In this document: in pieces, positions 1 through 6,792 of the stretch
Layout: each line of letters begins with the position of its first letter
Position numbering within the stretch: position 1 is the first letter of the stretch
Assembly (NCBI GenBank): GCA_043804035.1
Contig: JAZDJJ010000151.1
Span: forward strand, 1-13,605
Reading direction: 5' to 3'
DNA: 13,605 bases
Source of the DNA: JAZDJJ01 sp043804035
GTDB lineage: Bacteria; Bacteroidota; Bacteroidia; Palsa-948
The notes under the pieces: model-generated
Database searches by the model: none
What the model was told of the DNA's origin: nothing
Seen by the model: the letters and a program-made list of their open reading frames with translations, nothing else
Made by a program: the position numbers and the translations under genes

Positions 1-732
1 AAAAAAATAGCGTCCTTTGGTGTTGCTCATTTTACATGGGATTGGTTCTTTTCAAAATTGTATCCCTCTCCATTATCAAACCAAGTTATGAACAGAATGG
101 TGAAGTTTGCAAACCATGCTAATGTGATTTATTTTCCACCATTCACTCCGCAGGAAATTCTCAATCATTATAAAAAGAAAGGCAAACAAGTTCCTCTGAT
201 TGTCAGAAAAATAAATTCTGTTGCTGATAATATAAATACTAAAAAGTTCAATATTCTATTCATGGATAGTGGAGCCGGAATTCTTGGACGATATATAATA
301 AAAGCATTGAAACAAATAAATACACTACGTGATTTTCATTTCTTTGCTTCATCCGACAAAGACAAACTGCAATACGATAATGTAACATTGATTGATAAAG
401 AAAAACTTTTTATTGACTATATTCCACGAATGAATTTAGTGATAGGACGAGCCGGATTTAATACTATTTCGGAATGTATTGCATACAGAGTTCCAATGCT
501 CCTGATTAGCGAAGCAATGAATCCGGAGATGAATGAAAACATTGTGAATATTAAAAAAGCAGGACTTGGATCTTTTATTTCATTAGAAGATTTTTCTTCC
601 CAACTCAACATATTTCTTCCGAAGTTTATTGATTCGGAATATAAAATAATATTAGAAAAAATGAAAAATCACGAATACAAAACAGATGGAGCCAGAGTGG
701 TAGCAGAAGATATTTTGAACAGAATATCATAA
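1..732 (+). CDS. MurG-like glycosyltransferase, C-terminal part (5' end outside window)
   Basis: The reading frame is open from base 1 (KKIASFGVAHFTWDWFFSKL...) without a start, so this is the last 243 residues of a longer protein; the TTG at 58 is internal to the frame and unlikely to be the real start. The C-terminal half has the nucleotide-sugar-binding pattern of GT-B enzymes related to MurG (GT28 family): a beta strand followed by a small-residue turn (FNILFMDSGAG), then the signature LVIGRAGFNTISECIAYRVP with the conserved glycine-rich loop and glutamate, then a segment MNPEMNENI where these enzymes bind the donor. By family knowledge such proteins transfer a sugar from a nucleotide donor to an envelope or lipid acceptor at the cytoplasmic face. 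Donor and acceptor cannot be read from the sequence. The next gene, also a glycosyltransferase on the same strand 226 bases away, supports an envelope-glycan role. Confidence 0.75.
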   Translation, partial: KKIASFGVAHFTWDWFFSKLYPSPLSNQVMNRMVKFANHANVIYFPPFTPQEILNHYKKKGKQVPLIVRKINSVADNINTKKFNILFMDSGAGILGRYIIKALKQINTLRDFHFFASSDKDKLQYDNVTLIDKEKLFIDYIPRMNLVIGRAGFNTISECIAYRVPMLLISEAMNPEMNENIVNIKKAGLGSFISLEDFSSQLNIFLPKFIDSEYKIILEKMKNHEYKTDGARVVAEDILNRIS

Positions 733-795
733 GTATTTCAATATGAAACATTCATGATTTAGCAAACACAAAGGCGAGGAGAATGAAAAAATTAT

Positions 796-911
796 CTCGC
801 CGAGACGCAAAGTCGCAAAGAAATTATGACAGAAAATGAAATAGCGAAAATAATTGTCAATGTAGAGTATCAAATTCATTATAAAACTTTGCGTCTCTGC
901 GTCTTTGCGAG
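796..911. repeat. Imperfect inverted repeat of the CTTTGCGTCT type
   Basis: Bases 796-820 and 887-911 are inverted copies of one another at 21 of 25 positions; the right copy reads CTTTGCGTCT...CTTTGCGAG. They are separated by 66 AT-rich bases and lie in the 226-base spacer between two glycosyltransferase genes. The arms are distinctly more GC-rich than their surroundings. The transcript could form a long hairpin. I see no open frame in the spacer. The element resembles dispersed intergenic palindromes seen in environmental Bacteroidota and related genomes, which I state from memory only. Confidence 0.7.
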
Positions 912-958
912 AAAGAACAACTTGAGTAATTATAAACTGAACCTAAAATAATTTTCAC

Positions 959-2683
959 ATGAGAAAAGTTAATTATTCGCACTGGGGAATTATCATTGTT
1001 ATTTCTTTTCTTGTAATTGCACGATTTCTCTACTTAGATCAAGATGCTCCATCTTATATGATTAGCGGTATTTGTCAGGAAGATGAAGCAGCATATTGCT
1101 GGGATGCAATAATAAAAACAAAAGCAGATAATGGAAATGTCCTTAAAGGTTTTGAGCAAGCTAAATATCCCGGACTCATTATGGCATACACTCCTCTCAC
1201 ATATTTTTGCCTTAAACTTTTTGGATTTACATATTACGGTCTAAGAATTCCATCTGTAATATTATCGCTGTTGATATTTTTTTTTCTAGCAAAGTCGCTA
1301 GGAAGAGTATCAGGAAATAATCGCTTTGCCATATTGTTGTTTATTCTTTTTCTTCTTTCAGATTTTTATTTTTTGCTCTTCAGTCGTTTTCAAACTCCTC
1401 AAATATATTCTTTGTTTATCATAAGTATTATTTTATGGAGTTATTTTAAATATGGATACGAAAGCAAAAGAGGATTATTCCTTTTGGGACTGCTAACATC
1501 ATTTGCATTTACCGTCGTGTATGTATATACCATATTCATTTTTGCGGCATTTGGTATGTTTGTTTTGTTGCAATCAGTTTTTACAAAACGAATATTCTTT
1601 TTATTATATTTTATCATAGGAGTTATTGCAAGTATTGCCATTTATTTTTTATTGCATTGGTTTGCCGGTGCAAGTGTTTTGGATGATTTTAATCTAATGA
1701 AAAATACCGGTGGAGGATTACAAGTTATAGAAGATTCCAAAGCGGGTTCTTTTACTTTATTCACAATAATAAATGCATCAGTTCAATTATTATTAACAAA
1801 TTTTTTCAGATACAATTTAAGCATTCTTTTAATTTTTTTAATTGTTATCCCATTAGCCATTTATACTATAGTTACGAAAAAAGATAAAAATAATTTTATT
1901 CTACTTCTTTGCGTCCTATTTCTTTTACTTCAATCTGTTTTTGTAATCAGTTACCCTTTTAAAAAATTAATAGTATTATTTCCAATCGTTGTCATGTTGA
2001 TAGCATATAACATTAAGTACATACATTATTTTACAAGAAATAATTTTTCAAAAATTATTTTTATTATTTGGATATTGATTTCTGCCGTGTTTTGTTTTTA
2101 CAACTACAAAACCAATAATAATCCTATCTATTGGAGCGGATTTGATTATGGATATTATGTAAATACATCATCCTCTGCAAATATTTTTAATCTTGTTATT
2201 TTCATTACTATTTTAATTACTGTGGCAATCTGGGTGTGGAATGTTTCTTTGACAAAATATTTAAAATATGTACTTATCCTAATTATTTGTCCTGGTATCA
2301 TTTACAGTATGTTATACATTTATAAGAATAAACATTTTGCAATGCGAGATGCGTTGACTTCGCTAAAAAAAGAAGTGAGCGGAAAAACAATAGTATTAGA
2401 TTTATCTCCTGCCTACATTTTTTACAACGATGCAATACCTGTATTAAATGCTTATGAATATCAAAATATAAATGATACAACTATTACTCATCTTACAAAT
2501 GAACTATTTGATTCAGGGAAAGGAAATTTTCGTATTATTAAATTTTTTAAACATCAAAAAAAATTCAATCATTTGAAACCAGGGAATATTTATGATGAAA
2601 ATTCAAAACATTATTTAGTCGTGCATCGTATTCTTGAACTTCCATATTACAATCTATTAGTGCTAAAGAACCAGATAAAATAA
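959..2683 (+). CDS. Multi-membrane glycosyltransferase of the GT-C / GT39 (ArnT/PMT-like) type
   Basis: The 574-residue protein is dominated by about 12 hydrophobic segments, from residues 9-26 to around 470, followed by a soluble C-terminal tail of roughly 100 residues. The first outside loop carries acidic residues (ICQEDEAAYCWDA, D42/E43), where GT-C enzymes place their catalytic or metal-binding acids, and is followed by YGLRIPSVILSLL, which matches the second-helix region of GT39 family proteins. By family knowledge these enzymes use a polyprenyl-phosphate-linked sugar on the periplasmic side to modify lipid A, glycans or proteins. The specific substrate is unknown. The start is the ATG at 959, the first one after the repeat-bearing spacer. 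It lies on the same strand as the upstream MurG-like gene and may share its pathway. It converges with thiL downstream. Confidence 0.72.
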   Translation: MRKVNYSHWGIIIVISFLVIARFLYLDQDAPSYMISGICQEDEAAYCWDAIIKTKADNGNVLKGFEQAKYPGLIMAYTPLTYFCLKLFGFTYYGLRIPSVILSLLIFFFLAKSLGRVSGNNRFAILLFILFLLSDFYFLLFSRFQTPQIYSLFIISIILWSYFKYGYESKRGLFLLGLLTSFAFTVVYVYTIFIFAAFGMFVLLQSVFTKRIFFLLYFIIGVIASIAIYFLLHWFAGASVLDDFNLMKNTGGGLQVIEDSKAGSFTLFTIINASVQLLLTNFFRYNLSILLIFLIVIPLAIYTIVTKKDKNNFILLLCVLFLLLQSVFVISYPFKKLIVLFPIVVMLIAYNIKYIHYFTRNNFSKIIFIIWILISAVFCFYNYKTNNNPIYWSGFDYGYYVNTSSSANIFNLVIFITILITVAIWVWNVSLTKYLKYVLILIICPGIIYSMLYIYKNKHFAMRDALTSLKKEVSGKTIVLDLSPAYIFYNDAIPVLNAYEYQNINDTTITHLTNELFDSGKGNFRIIKFFKHQKKFNHLKPGNIYDENSKHYLVVHRILELPYYNLLVLKNQIK

Positions 2684-2829
2684 GATTATTGAGTAGGGTT
2701 AAACCAATAGAAAATAGAAATGTGAAGTATATCTCAAATATATTTTCGAAAATCAATTTCTTTTGGGTATATTGAACAAAGTCGAAATATAGACGAAAAT
2801 ATTGTACCCCTATTTTAGCATGAAATATT
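2684..2829. other. Short intergenic region between convergent genes
   Basis: This 146-base AT-rich gap separates the 3' ends of the GT39-type gene and thiL. A weak inverted repeat is visible: GGGTA at 2765-2769 can pair with TACCC at 2805-2809, and the adjoining bases pair with a bulge. It could serve as a bidirectional transcription end, but the stem is short and there is no clear T-tract, so this is a guess. No gene or promoter is evident. Confidence 0.3.
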
Positions 2830-3885
2830 TTATGACTTTTTTAGTAACGCATCCCATCCTTGCGCTGTGATTGGTGTGAGAGTATTTGTTCCTTGCAAAA
2901 TCATATTGACGCCTTCCGATTTATCGGTGATATGTCCGATAACTGAAATATCGCGGTGGCTTTTTATTTTGTCATAGTCATTTCCGTTAATAGTAAAAAG
3001 TAATTCATAATCTTCGCCTCCACTCAATGCACAAACAGTAGGGTTCAAATTAATTTCCATTGCCTTTTGATATACTTCATTATCAATAGGAATTTTTTCT
3101 TCGTAGAGTTTGCATCCTGTATCTGATTCTGTGCAGAGGTGAAGAATTTCAGATGCGAGCCCGTCAGAAATATCAATCATAGAAGTTGGTTTTACTTTAA
3201 CATCTTTCAAAAATTTAATAATATCTTTTCTTGCTTCGGGTTTCAACTGCCGTTCAAGTACAAAATCATTTCCTGTAAGGTCGGGCTGAATGTTTTTATT
3301 CTCAGAATAAATTTTCATTTCTCGTTCTAAAATTTGTAATCCTATATATGCTCCGCCCAAATTACCTGACACACAAAGTAAATTATTTTCTTTGGCTGTG
3401 CTTCGCAAAACGATTTCATCTTTATTGGCTTCGCCAATTGCTGTTATGTTTATCACCATCCCGATGCGTGAAGAGTTTGTGTCTCCTCCAACGATGTCTA
3501 CTCCATATTTTTTACAGGCGAGTAAAATTCCGGAATAAAATTCTTCCACTGCTTCTAAAGAGAAACGATTTGAGATAGCAATTGAAACAAGAATTTGTTT
3601 CGGTATTGCGTTCATTGCGTAAATGTCAGAAAGATTTACTATTACAGATTTGTAACCAAGATGTTTCAGAGGGCAATAAGTCAGATTAAAGTGAACACCT
3701 TCAATCAGCATATCGGTGGTAACAACGGTTTGTTTTCCTTGCTCATATTCAATCACTGTTGCATCATCACCAATCCCTTTTATAGAACTTTCATTCTGCA
3801 ATTTTATATACTGAGTGATATGTTTTATCAATCCGAATTCTCCAAGAGAAGAAATTTCGGTACGTGTGTTTTTGTTTTCAAACAT
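2830..3885 (-). CDS. thiL: Thiamine-monophosphate kinase
   Basis: ThiL phosphorylates thiamine monophosphate with ATP to give thiamine diphosphate, the last step of cofactor synthesis, in the cytosol. The 351-residue product shows the family signatures in order: IKGIGDDATVIE near residue 38, the TTDMLIEGVHF segment, VNLSDIYAMNAIP, the metal-binding DIVGGDTNSS, VSGNLGGAYIGL, MIDISDGLASEI and SGGEDYELLFTI. The Asp residues of GDD, TTD, SD, GGDT and ISDG are the expected Mg-ATP and substrate ligands. The frame is open further upstream to an ATG at 3912, but I place the start at 3885 (MFENKNTRTE): that is how Bacteroidota ThiL proteins begin, and a TAnnTTTG promoter box at 3917-3910 would start transcription downstream of the 3912 ATG. 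No other thiamine genes are nearby. It is divergent from rplU across a repeat-rich gap. Confidence 0.93.
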   Translation of the reverse strand: MFENKNTRTEISSLGEFGLIKHITQYIKLQNESSIKGIGDDATVIEYEQGKQTVVTTDMLIEGVHFNLTYCPLKHLGYKSVIVNLSDIYAMNAIPKQILVSIAISNRFSLEAVEEFYSGILLACKKYGVDIVGGDTNSSRIGMVINITAIGEANKDEIVLRSTAKENNLLCVSGNLGGAYIGLQILEREMKIYSENKNIQPDLTGNDFVLERQLKPEARKDIIKFLKDVKVKPTSMIDISDGLASEILHLCTESDTGCKLYEEKIPIDNEVYQKAMEINLNPTVCALSGGEDYELLFTINGNDYDKIKSHRDISVIGHITDKSEGVNMILQGTNTLTPITAQGWDALLKKS

Positions 3886-3909
3886 ATTATACGAATAACA
3901 AATGAATTG

Positions 3910-3917
3910 CAAATGTA
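3910..3917 (-). promoter_or_regulatory. Putative thiL promoter, -7 box TACATTTG
   Basis: Read on the minus strand, 3917-3910 is TACATTTG, an exact match to the Bacteroidota -7 consensus TAnnTTTG. It lies 24 bases before the chosen thiL start at 3885, implying a leader of about 20 bases. No convincing -33 TTTG is visible about 20 bases upstream, so the call rests on the -7 box and its position. Confidence 0.5.
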
Positions 3918-4061
3918 TGAATAGAAACTATTTGTAACTATTTAGCGGTTGTTAATGGCTAATTCTTATGATAAGGTGCTGGAAAAATAATTGTCTTGCA
4001 GTATCTTCGTCCGTCAGTTGGCTGATGATTTAAAAAACCTTATCTTTTTCTGATAACCTTA

Positions 4062-4201
4062 GGGCAGTTCTAAAAATACAAATAAACGTCATTGCGAAGG
4101 AGGAACGACTGAAGCAATCTGTTTTTTCATGTAGAAATAGAGATTGCTTCCTGCTTCGTGCCTCGCAGTCGTAATGACGAAATCAATTTTTGGAACCGCC
4201 C
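4062..4201. mobile_element. 140-bp MITE-like palindromic element with CTTA target duplication
   Basis: The element begins GGGCAGTTCTAAAAAT (4062-4077) and ends with its inverted counterpart ATTTTTGGAACCGCCC (4186-4201), matching at 14 of 16 positions. It is flanked on both sides by CTTA (4058-4061 and 4202-4205). Removing the element and one CTTA joins GATAAC to CTTAGTAGAAA, which matches the uninterrupted right arm of the surrounding palindrome (complement of 4651-4666, 15 of 16 or better). Inside is a second inverted pair, CGTCATTGCGA (4087-4097) against TCGTAATGACG (4169-4179), plus GAAGCAATCT/AGATTGCTTC (4111-4120/4141-4150), so the whole folds into one long hairpin. It encodes nothing and would need a transposase supplied from elsewhere; the source family is not determined. 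Confidence 0.75.
4099..4180 (+). repeat. 82-bp direct repeat, copy 1
   Basis: This segment (starting GGAGGAACGACTG, ending AATGACGA) recurs at 4388-4469 with only two differences in 82 bases, at 4151 and in the final GTAATGACG versus GCAATGACG. It is the core and right half of the 140-bp element. The near-identity contrasts with the degraded state of the surrounding palindrome and implies recent duplication or gene conversion. Confidence 0.9.
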
Positions 4202-4318
4202 CTTAGTAGAAATTAAGATACGATGGCAATAATTCAACTCCGTTTATTGTAGTTTACAATAATATAACTGATGTTACGCAGAAACATATTTTGCTTATTA
4301 TTATTTTTTTTAATTATT

Positions 4319-4587
4319 CGTCATTGCGAGGGTTGCCCGAAGCAATCTTACCAATCCATAACTTCTTCATATAAATCTTTCCATTCTGGAGGAACGACTG
4401 AAGCAATCTGTTTTTTCATGTAGAAATAGAGATTGCTTTCTGCTTCGTGCCTCGCAGTCGCAATGACGATACGGATCTGCCTGTGCAGAACACGGCAGAC
4501 AGGTTTGCGTAAGTCCTAATATATATACATCCGCCTCGTTTCATTTTTTATAAGATTGCTTCGGTCGTAACCTCCCTCGCAATGACG
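4319..4587. repeat. Central GTCATTGCGA-type inverted repeat
   Basis: CGTCATTGCGAGGG followed by CCCGAAGCAATCTT (4319-4349) is mirrored by AAGATTGCTTCGG...CCTCCCTCGCAATGACG (4552-4587). The terminal 14 bases pair perfectly, and the GAAGCAATCTT part pairs after a few extra bases on the right. It sits in the loop of the larger palindrome, between the perfect pair 4267-4280/4597-4610, and encloses the 82-bp repeat copy 2. The arrangement is that of one palindromic element inserted into another. Confidence 0.8.
4388..4469 (+). repeat. 82-bp direct repeat, copy 2
   Basis: This is 80/82 identical to 4099-4180. It lacks the left terminal part (GGGCAGTTC... and CGTCATTGCGA) present in copy 1, so it is a left-truncated copy inside the central hairpin. 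It has the same orientation as copy 1, with 207 bases between the two copies. Confidence 0.9.
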
Positions 4588-4806
4588 TATTCCGTTTGCG
4601 TAACATCAGTAAGATAATAAGGTTACAATGTTTAAACCATGATTTTTTTCTTTCTACTAATGTTATCAAAAAGGGAATAAGGTGTTAAGAAAATAAGGTA
4701 TAATTGAAGGAAATACGACATTAGATTACAGTTCCAAACCTTTCAGCACCTTATCATAAGAATTAGCCGATTTTTATTCCGTTTATGTGTAATTGAAAAT
4801 TTTATG

Positions 4807-4814
4807 TAAGTTTG
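4807..4814 (+). promoter_or_regulatory. Putative rplU-rpmA promoter, -7 box TAAGTTTG
   Basis: TAAGTTTG matches the Bacteroidota -7 consensus TAnnTTTG and lies 25 bases ahead of the rplU start at 4840. A weak -33-like TTTA occurs at 4782-4785 with a 21-base spacer. The box is 38 bases outside the right arm of the large inverted repeat, mirroring the thiL box 39 bases outside the left arm. Confidence 0.5.
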
Positions 4815-4839
4815 CATTCATTTTCAAAAAAATAAATTT

Positions 4840-5172
4840 ATGTACGCTATAGTAGATATTGCCGGACAGCAATTCAAGGTTCAGAAGAACCAGCAGATAT
4901 TTGTTCACCGCCTCAGCGGAAATGAAGGAGATTCTATTGAGTTTGATAAAGTTTTGCTCGTAGATAACGAAGGTAAAGTGGATGTTGGATTGCCCATTGT
5001 GCAGGGTGTTAAAGTTTCTGCCACAATACTTTCTCACATGAAAGCCGATAAAGTTCTCGTCTTTAAAAAGAAAAGACGCAAGGGCTATAAAACACTAAAT
5101 GGTCATCGTCAGCAACTTACAAAAATTGAAATCCAGGATATTAAAATTCCAATCTTAATTCCTAATTCTTAA
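4840..5172 (+). CDS. rplU: Large ribosomal subunit protein bL21
   Basis: bL21 binds 23S rRNA in the large ribosomal subunit. The 110-residue product begins with the hallmark MYAIVDIAGQQFKV, continues with VHRLSGNEGDSIEFDKVLL and ends its domain with the basic stretch VFKKKRRKGYKTLNGHRQQ, the expected RNA-binding C-terminal signature. The tail after EIQDIK (IPILIPNS) is a few residues longer than in many homologues. Start ATG at 4840 sits 25 bases after a TAnnTTTG box. rpmA follows 19 bases after the stop, the near-universal rplU-rpmA pairing. Confidence 0.97.
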   Translation: MYAIVDIAGQQFKVQKNQQIFVHRLSGNEGDSIEFDKVLLVDNEGKVDVGLPIVQGVKVSATILSHMKADKVLVFKKKRRKGYKTLNGHRQQLTKIEIQDIKIPILIPNS

Positions 5173-5191
5173 TCCTTAATTTTTTTTAGTC

Positions 5192-5461
5192 ATGGCACAT
5201 AAAGCAGGACAAGGCAGCAGTAAAAATGGACGCGAGTCGCACAGTAAACGACTCGGAGTAAAAATATTTGGCGGACAAACTGCTATTGCAGGAAACATCA
5301 TTGTTCGTCAGCGCGGCACTGTACATCATCCCGGCAATAATGTAGGTGTTGGAAAAGATCATACCTTGTTTGCACTTGCAAACGGTATAGTGCGTTTTAA
5401 AAAAAATGCAAAAGATCGTTCGTTTGTATCGGTTGAACCGATAAGCGAAATAGCCATTTAA
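5192..5461 (+). CDS. rpmA: Large ribosomal subunit protein bL27
   Basis: bL27 lies near the peptidyl-transferase centre with its N-terminal tail reaching toward the tRNA ends. The 89-residue sequence is diagnostic: MAHKAGQGSSKNGRESHSKRL, then GVKIFGGQTAIAGNIIVRQRGT, then the HPGNNVGVGKDHTLFAL segment. The N-terminus starts directly with MAHK, without the cleaved extension found in Firmicutes. The length is normal. It is cotranscribed with rplU, judging from the 19-base spacing. Confidence 0.98.
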   Translation: MAHKAGQGSSKNGRESHSKRLGVKIFGGQTAIAGNIIVRQRGTVHHPGNNVGVGKDHTLFALANGIVRFKKNAKDRSFVSVEPISEIAI

Positions 5462-5508
5462 ATAATTTATCATCAGAAGATTTTAATTTTTATTGAATAA
5501 AAAAAAAT

Positions 5509-6777
5509 TTGATTTCACTGAATATCTTTTTCATTTCGTTTTTCTTTTTATTCTTTGTAGGAATAATAAATGATGCATTTTCTCAGGACACAAAATCAAA
5601 CATTGACTCACTTAAAAAAGATGCTATCAATATTTTTGTTGACTGCGATTGGTGCGATATAGATTTCTTCCGCAAGGAAATTACTTTTGTAAATCATGTG
5701 CGTGAAAGAAAAGAAGCGCATGTCCATATTCTTATTACTTCACAATCCACTGCTTCAGGCGGAACAGCATATTCGTTTTTTTTTATTGGGCAGAAAAATT
5801 TTACTGGTGTAAACGATACGTTGATTCACAATTACAAAGCTGATGCTACTAATGATGAAATTCGGCAGGGACAGATTGCTACATTAAAGATGGGATTGAT
5901 TCGCTATGTTTCCAAAACACCTTTTGCAAAATACATTGACATAACAATGAACAATCCGCCTTCTACAGAAAATGTGAAGGATAAATGGAAGAGTTGGGTT
6001 TTAACCCTTAATGCAAGTGGATATTTCAACGGCCAACAGATGTATCAATCCATTTCATCATGGTCATCTTTTTCGGCAAATAAAATTACAGAGGAATGTA
6101 AAATTCAGTTTGACATCGGCAGCAATTATCAAGAAAGTGTTTATGAAATTGACGATACCACGAAAATCCGAAGCATCAACCGTTCAAAAAATTTCTTCTG
6201 CATTTTTGTGAAAAGCATCAGTAACCATTGGTCATCTGGCGGTTTTGTAGATGTGGAAAATTCCGATTACAATAACACAGATATGAAAGTATCTTTTACT
6301 CCTGCCATAGAGTACGATTTATTTCCATATTCTGAATCCACACGCAAACAACTCAGATTTTTGTACGGTGCAGGTTATTCATATTCTTTTTATCACGACA
6401 CTACTATCTTTAACAAAATAGAAGAAGGATTATGGTTGCATAAACTCTCTATTGCTTTTACGATAAAACAAAAATGGGGTTCCATTTCTTCCTCACTTGT
6501 CGGCTCAAATTACTTTCATGATTTTTCATTAAATAAATTGTATTTTAATCCATGGATAGACATTCGTATTTTCAAAGGAATGTCTATTCGTCTGGGCGGT
6601 AGTTTATCTCTGATTCACGATAAAATTTCCCTGCTAAAAGCAAATGCATCAAAGGAAGAAATTCTTTTGCAACAGCGCCAACTTGCCACTCAATATTCTT
6701 TCTGGGGGAACTTTGGAATTTCTTACACCTTCGGCTCTATCTATAACAATGTGGTGAATCCAAGATTTGGGAATTGA
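5509..6777 (+). CDS. Conserved exported protein of unknown function, probable outer-membrane beta-barrel
   Basis: The product (422 residues from the TTG at 5509) has a hydrophobic N-terminal stretch ending NDAFSQD, a plausible signal peptide with signal-peptidase I cleavage after AFS. Next is a domain with VDCDWCDIDFFRKEITFVNHVRERKEAHVHI (about residues 43-74), then after about residue 160 alternating aromatic and polar strands typical of a beta barrel, ending FGISYTFGSIYNNVVNPRFGN. I recognise the pattern as a Bacteroidota family that carries no functional name; I do not assign a role. The start is uncertain: the frame opens after a stop at 5494-5496 and has no ATG or GTG before TTG 5509. 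Translating from ATA at 5497 gives (I/M)KKNLISLNIFF..., with the positive n-region a signal peptide should have, which the TTG start lacks. The gene follows rpmA by 47 bases from the TTG and precedes serS. Confidence 0.75.
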   Translation: MISLNIFFISFFFLFFVGIINDAFSQDTKSNIDSLKKDAINIFVDCDWCDIDFFRKEITFVNHVRERKEAHVHILITSQSTASGGTAYSFFFIGQKNFTGVNDTLIHNYKADATNDEIRQGQIATLKMGLIRYVSKTPFAKYIDITMNNPPSTENVKDKWKSWVLTLNASGYFNGQQMYQSISSWSSFSANKITEECKIQFDIGSNYQESVYEIDDTTKIRSINRSKNFFCIFVKSISNHWSSGGFVDVENSDYNNTDMKVSFTPAIEYDLFPYSESTRKQLRFLYGAGYSYSFYHDTTIFNKIEEGLWLHKLSIAFTIKQKWGSISSSLVGSNYFHDFSLNKLYFNPWIDIRIFKGMSIRLGGSLSLIHDKISLLKANASKEEILLQQRQLATQYSFWGNFGISYTFGSIYNNVVNPRFGN

Positions 6778-6792
6778 TGTGTCAGGGATTTC

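Larger units (their letters stand above)
3957..4768. repeat. Large nested inverted repeat (812 bp) between thiL and rplU
   Basis: The outer arms, 3957-3981 and 4744-4768, are perfect inverted copies over 25 bases (CAGCACCTTATCATAAG on the right side), and the match continues to 3985/4741 with a one-base gap. Further matches occur in mirror order inside: 4035-4061 with 4657-4682 (imperfect), 4203-4212 with 4651-4660 (TTAGTAGAAA / TTTCTACTAA, perfect) and 4267-4280 with 4597-4610 (ACTGATGTTACGCA / its complement, perfect). Collinear anchors in both arms show one diverged palindrome rather than chance pairs. It has no coding capacity, so it could be the remnant of a non-autonomous mobile element or an inverted duplication. 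I see no clear target-site duplication outside the outer arms. Confidence 0.8.
3886..4839. other. Gene-free, repeat-rich gap between thiL and rplU
   Basis: The 954 bases contain no credible protein or RNA gene: open frames are short and lack family resemblance. Almost all of it is accounted for by the nested inverted repeats listed separately: outer arms 3957-3985 and 4741-4768, a 140-bp palindromic element at 4062-4201, and a central hairpin 4319-4587 that contains an 82-bp repeat at 4388-4469. The promoters for thiL and rplU lie at its two extremities, outside the outer arms. A small perfect hairpin (TTATTGTA, GTT loop, TACAATAA) is at 4244-4262. A relatively GC-rich patch at 4470-4510 (CTGCCTGTGC...GGCAGACAGG) is also repeat-like. 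Confidence 0.8.

Noticed and set aside
3886..3912. Upstream in-frame ATG for thiL at 3912 (adds MQFICYSYN)
   Set aside because: The extra nine residues are not typical of ThiL, and the TACATTTG box at 3917-3910 would put the transcript start after this ATG.
3139..3924. Plus-strand open frames opposite thiL
   Set aside because: They are shadows of thiL in the opposite strand, with no recognisable domains and unlikely composition.
4470..4510. GC-rich patch CTGCCTGTGC...GGCAGACAGG as a terminator or tRNA fragment
   Set aside because: The complementary words are offset, there is no T-tract and no cloverleaf; recorded only as repeat-like.
4087..4587. Repeats between thiL and rplU as a CRISPR array
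   Set aside because: There are two long direct copies and several inverted pairs, not regularly spaced short direct repeats with unique spacers, and there are no cas genes.
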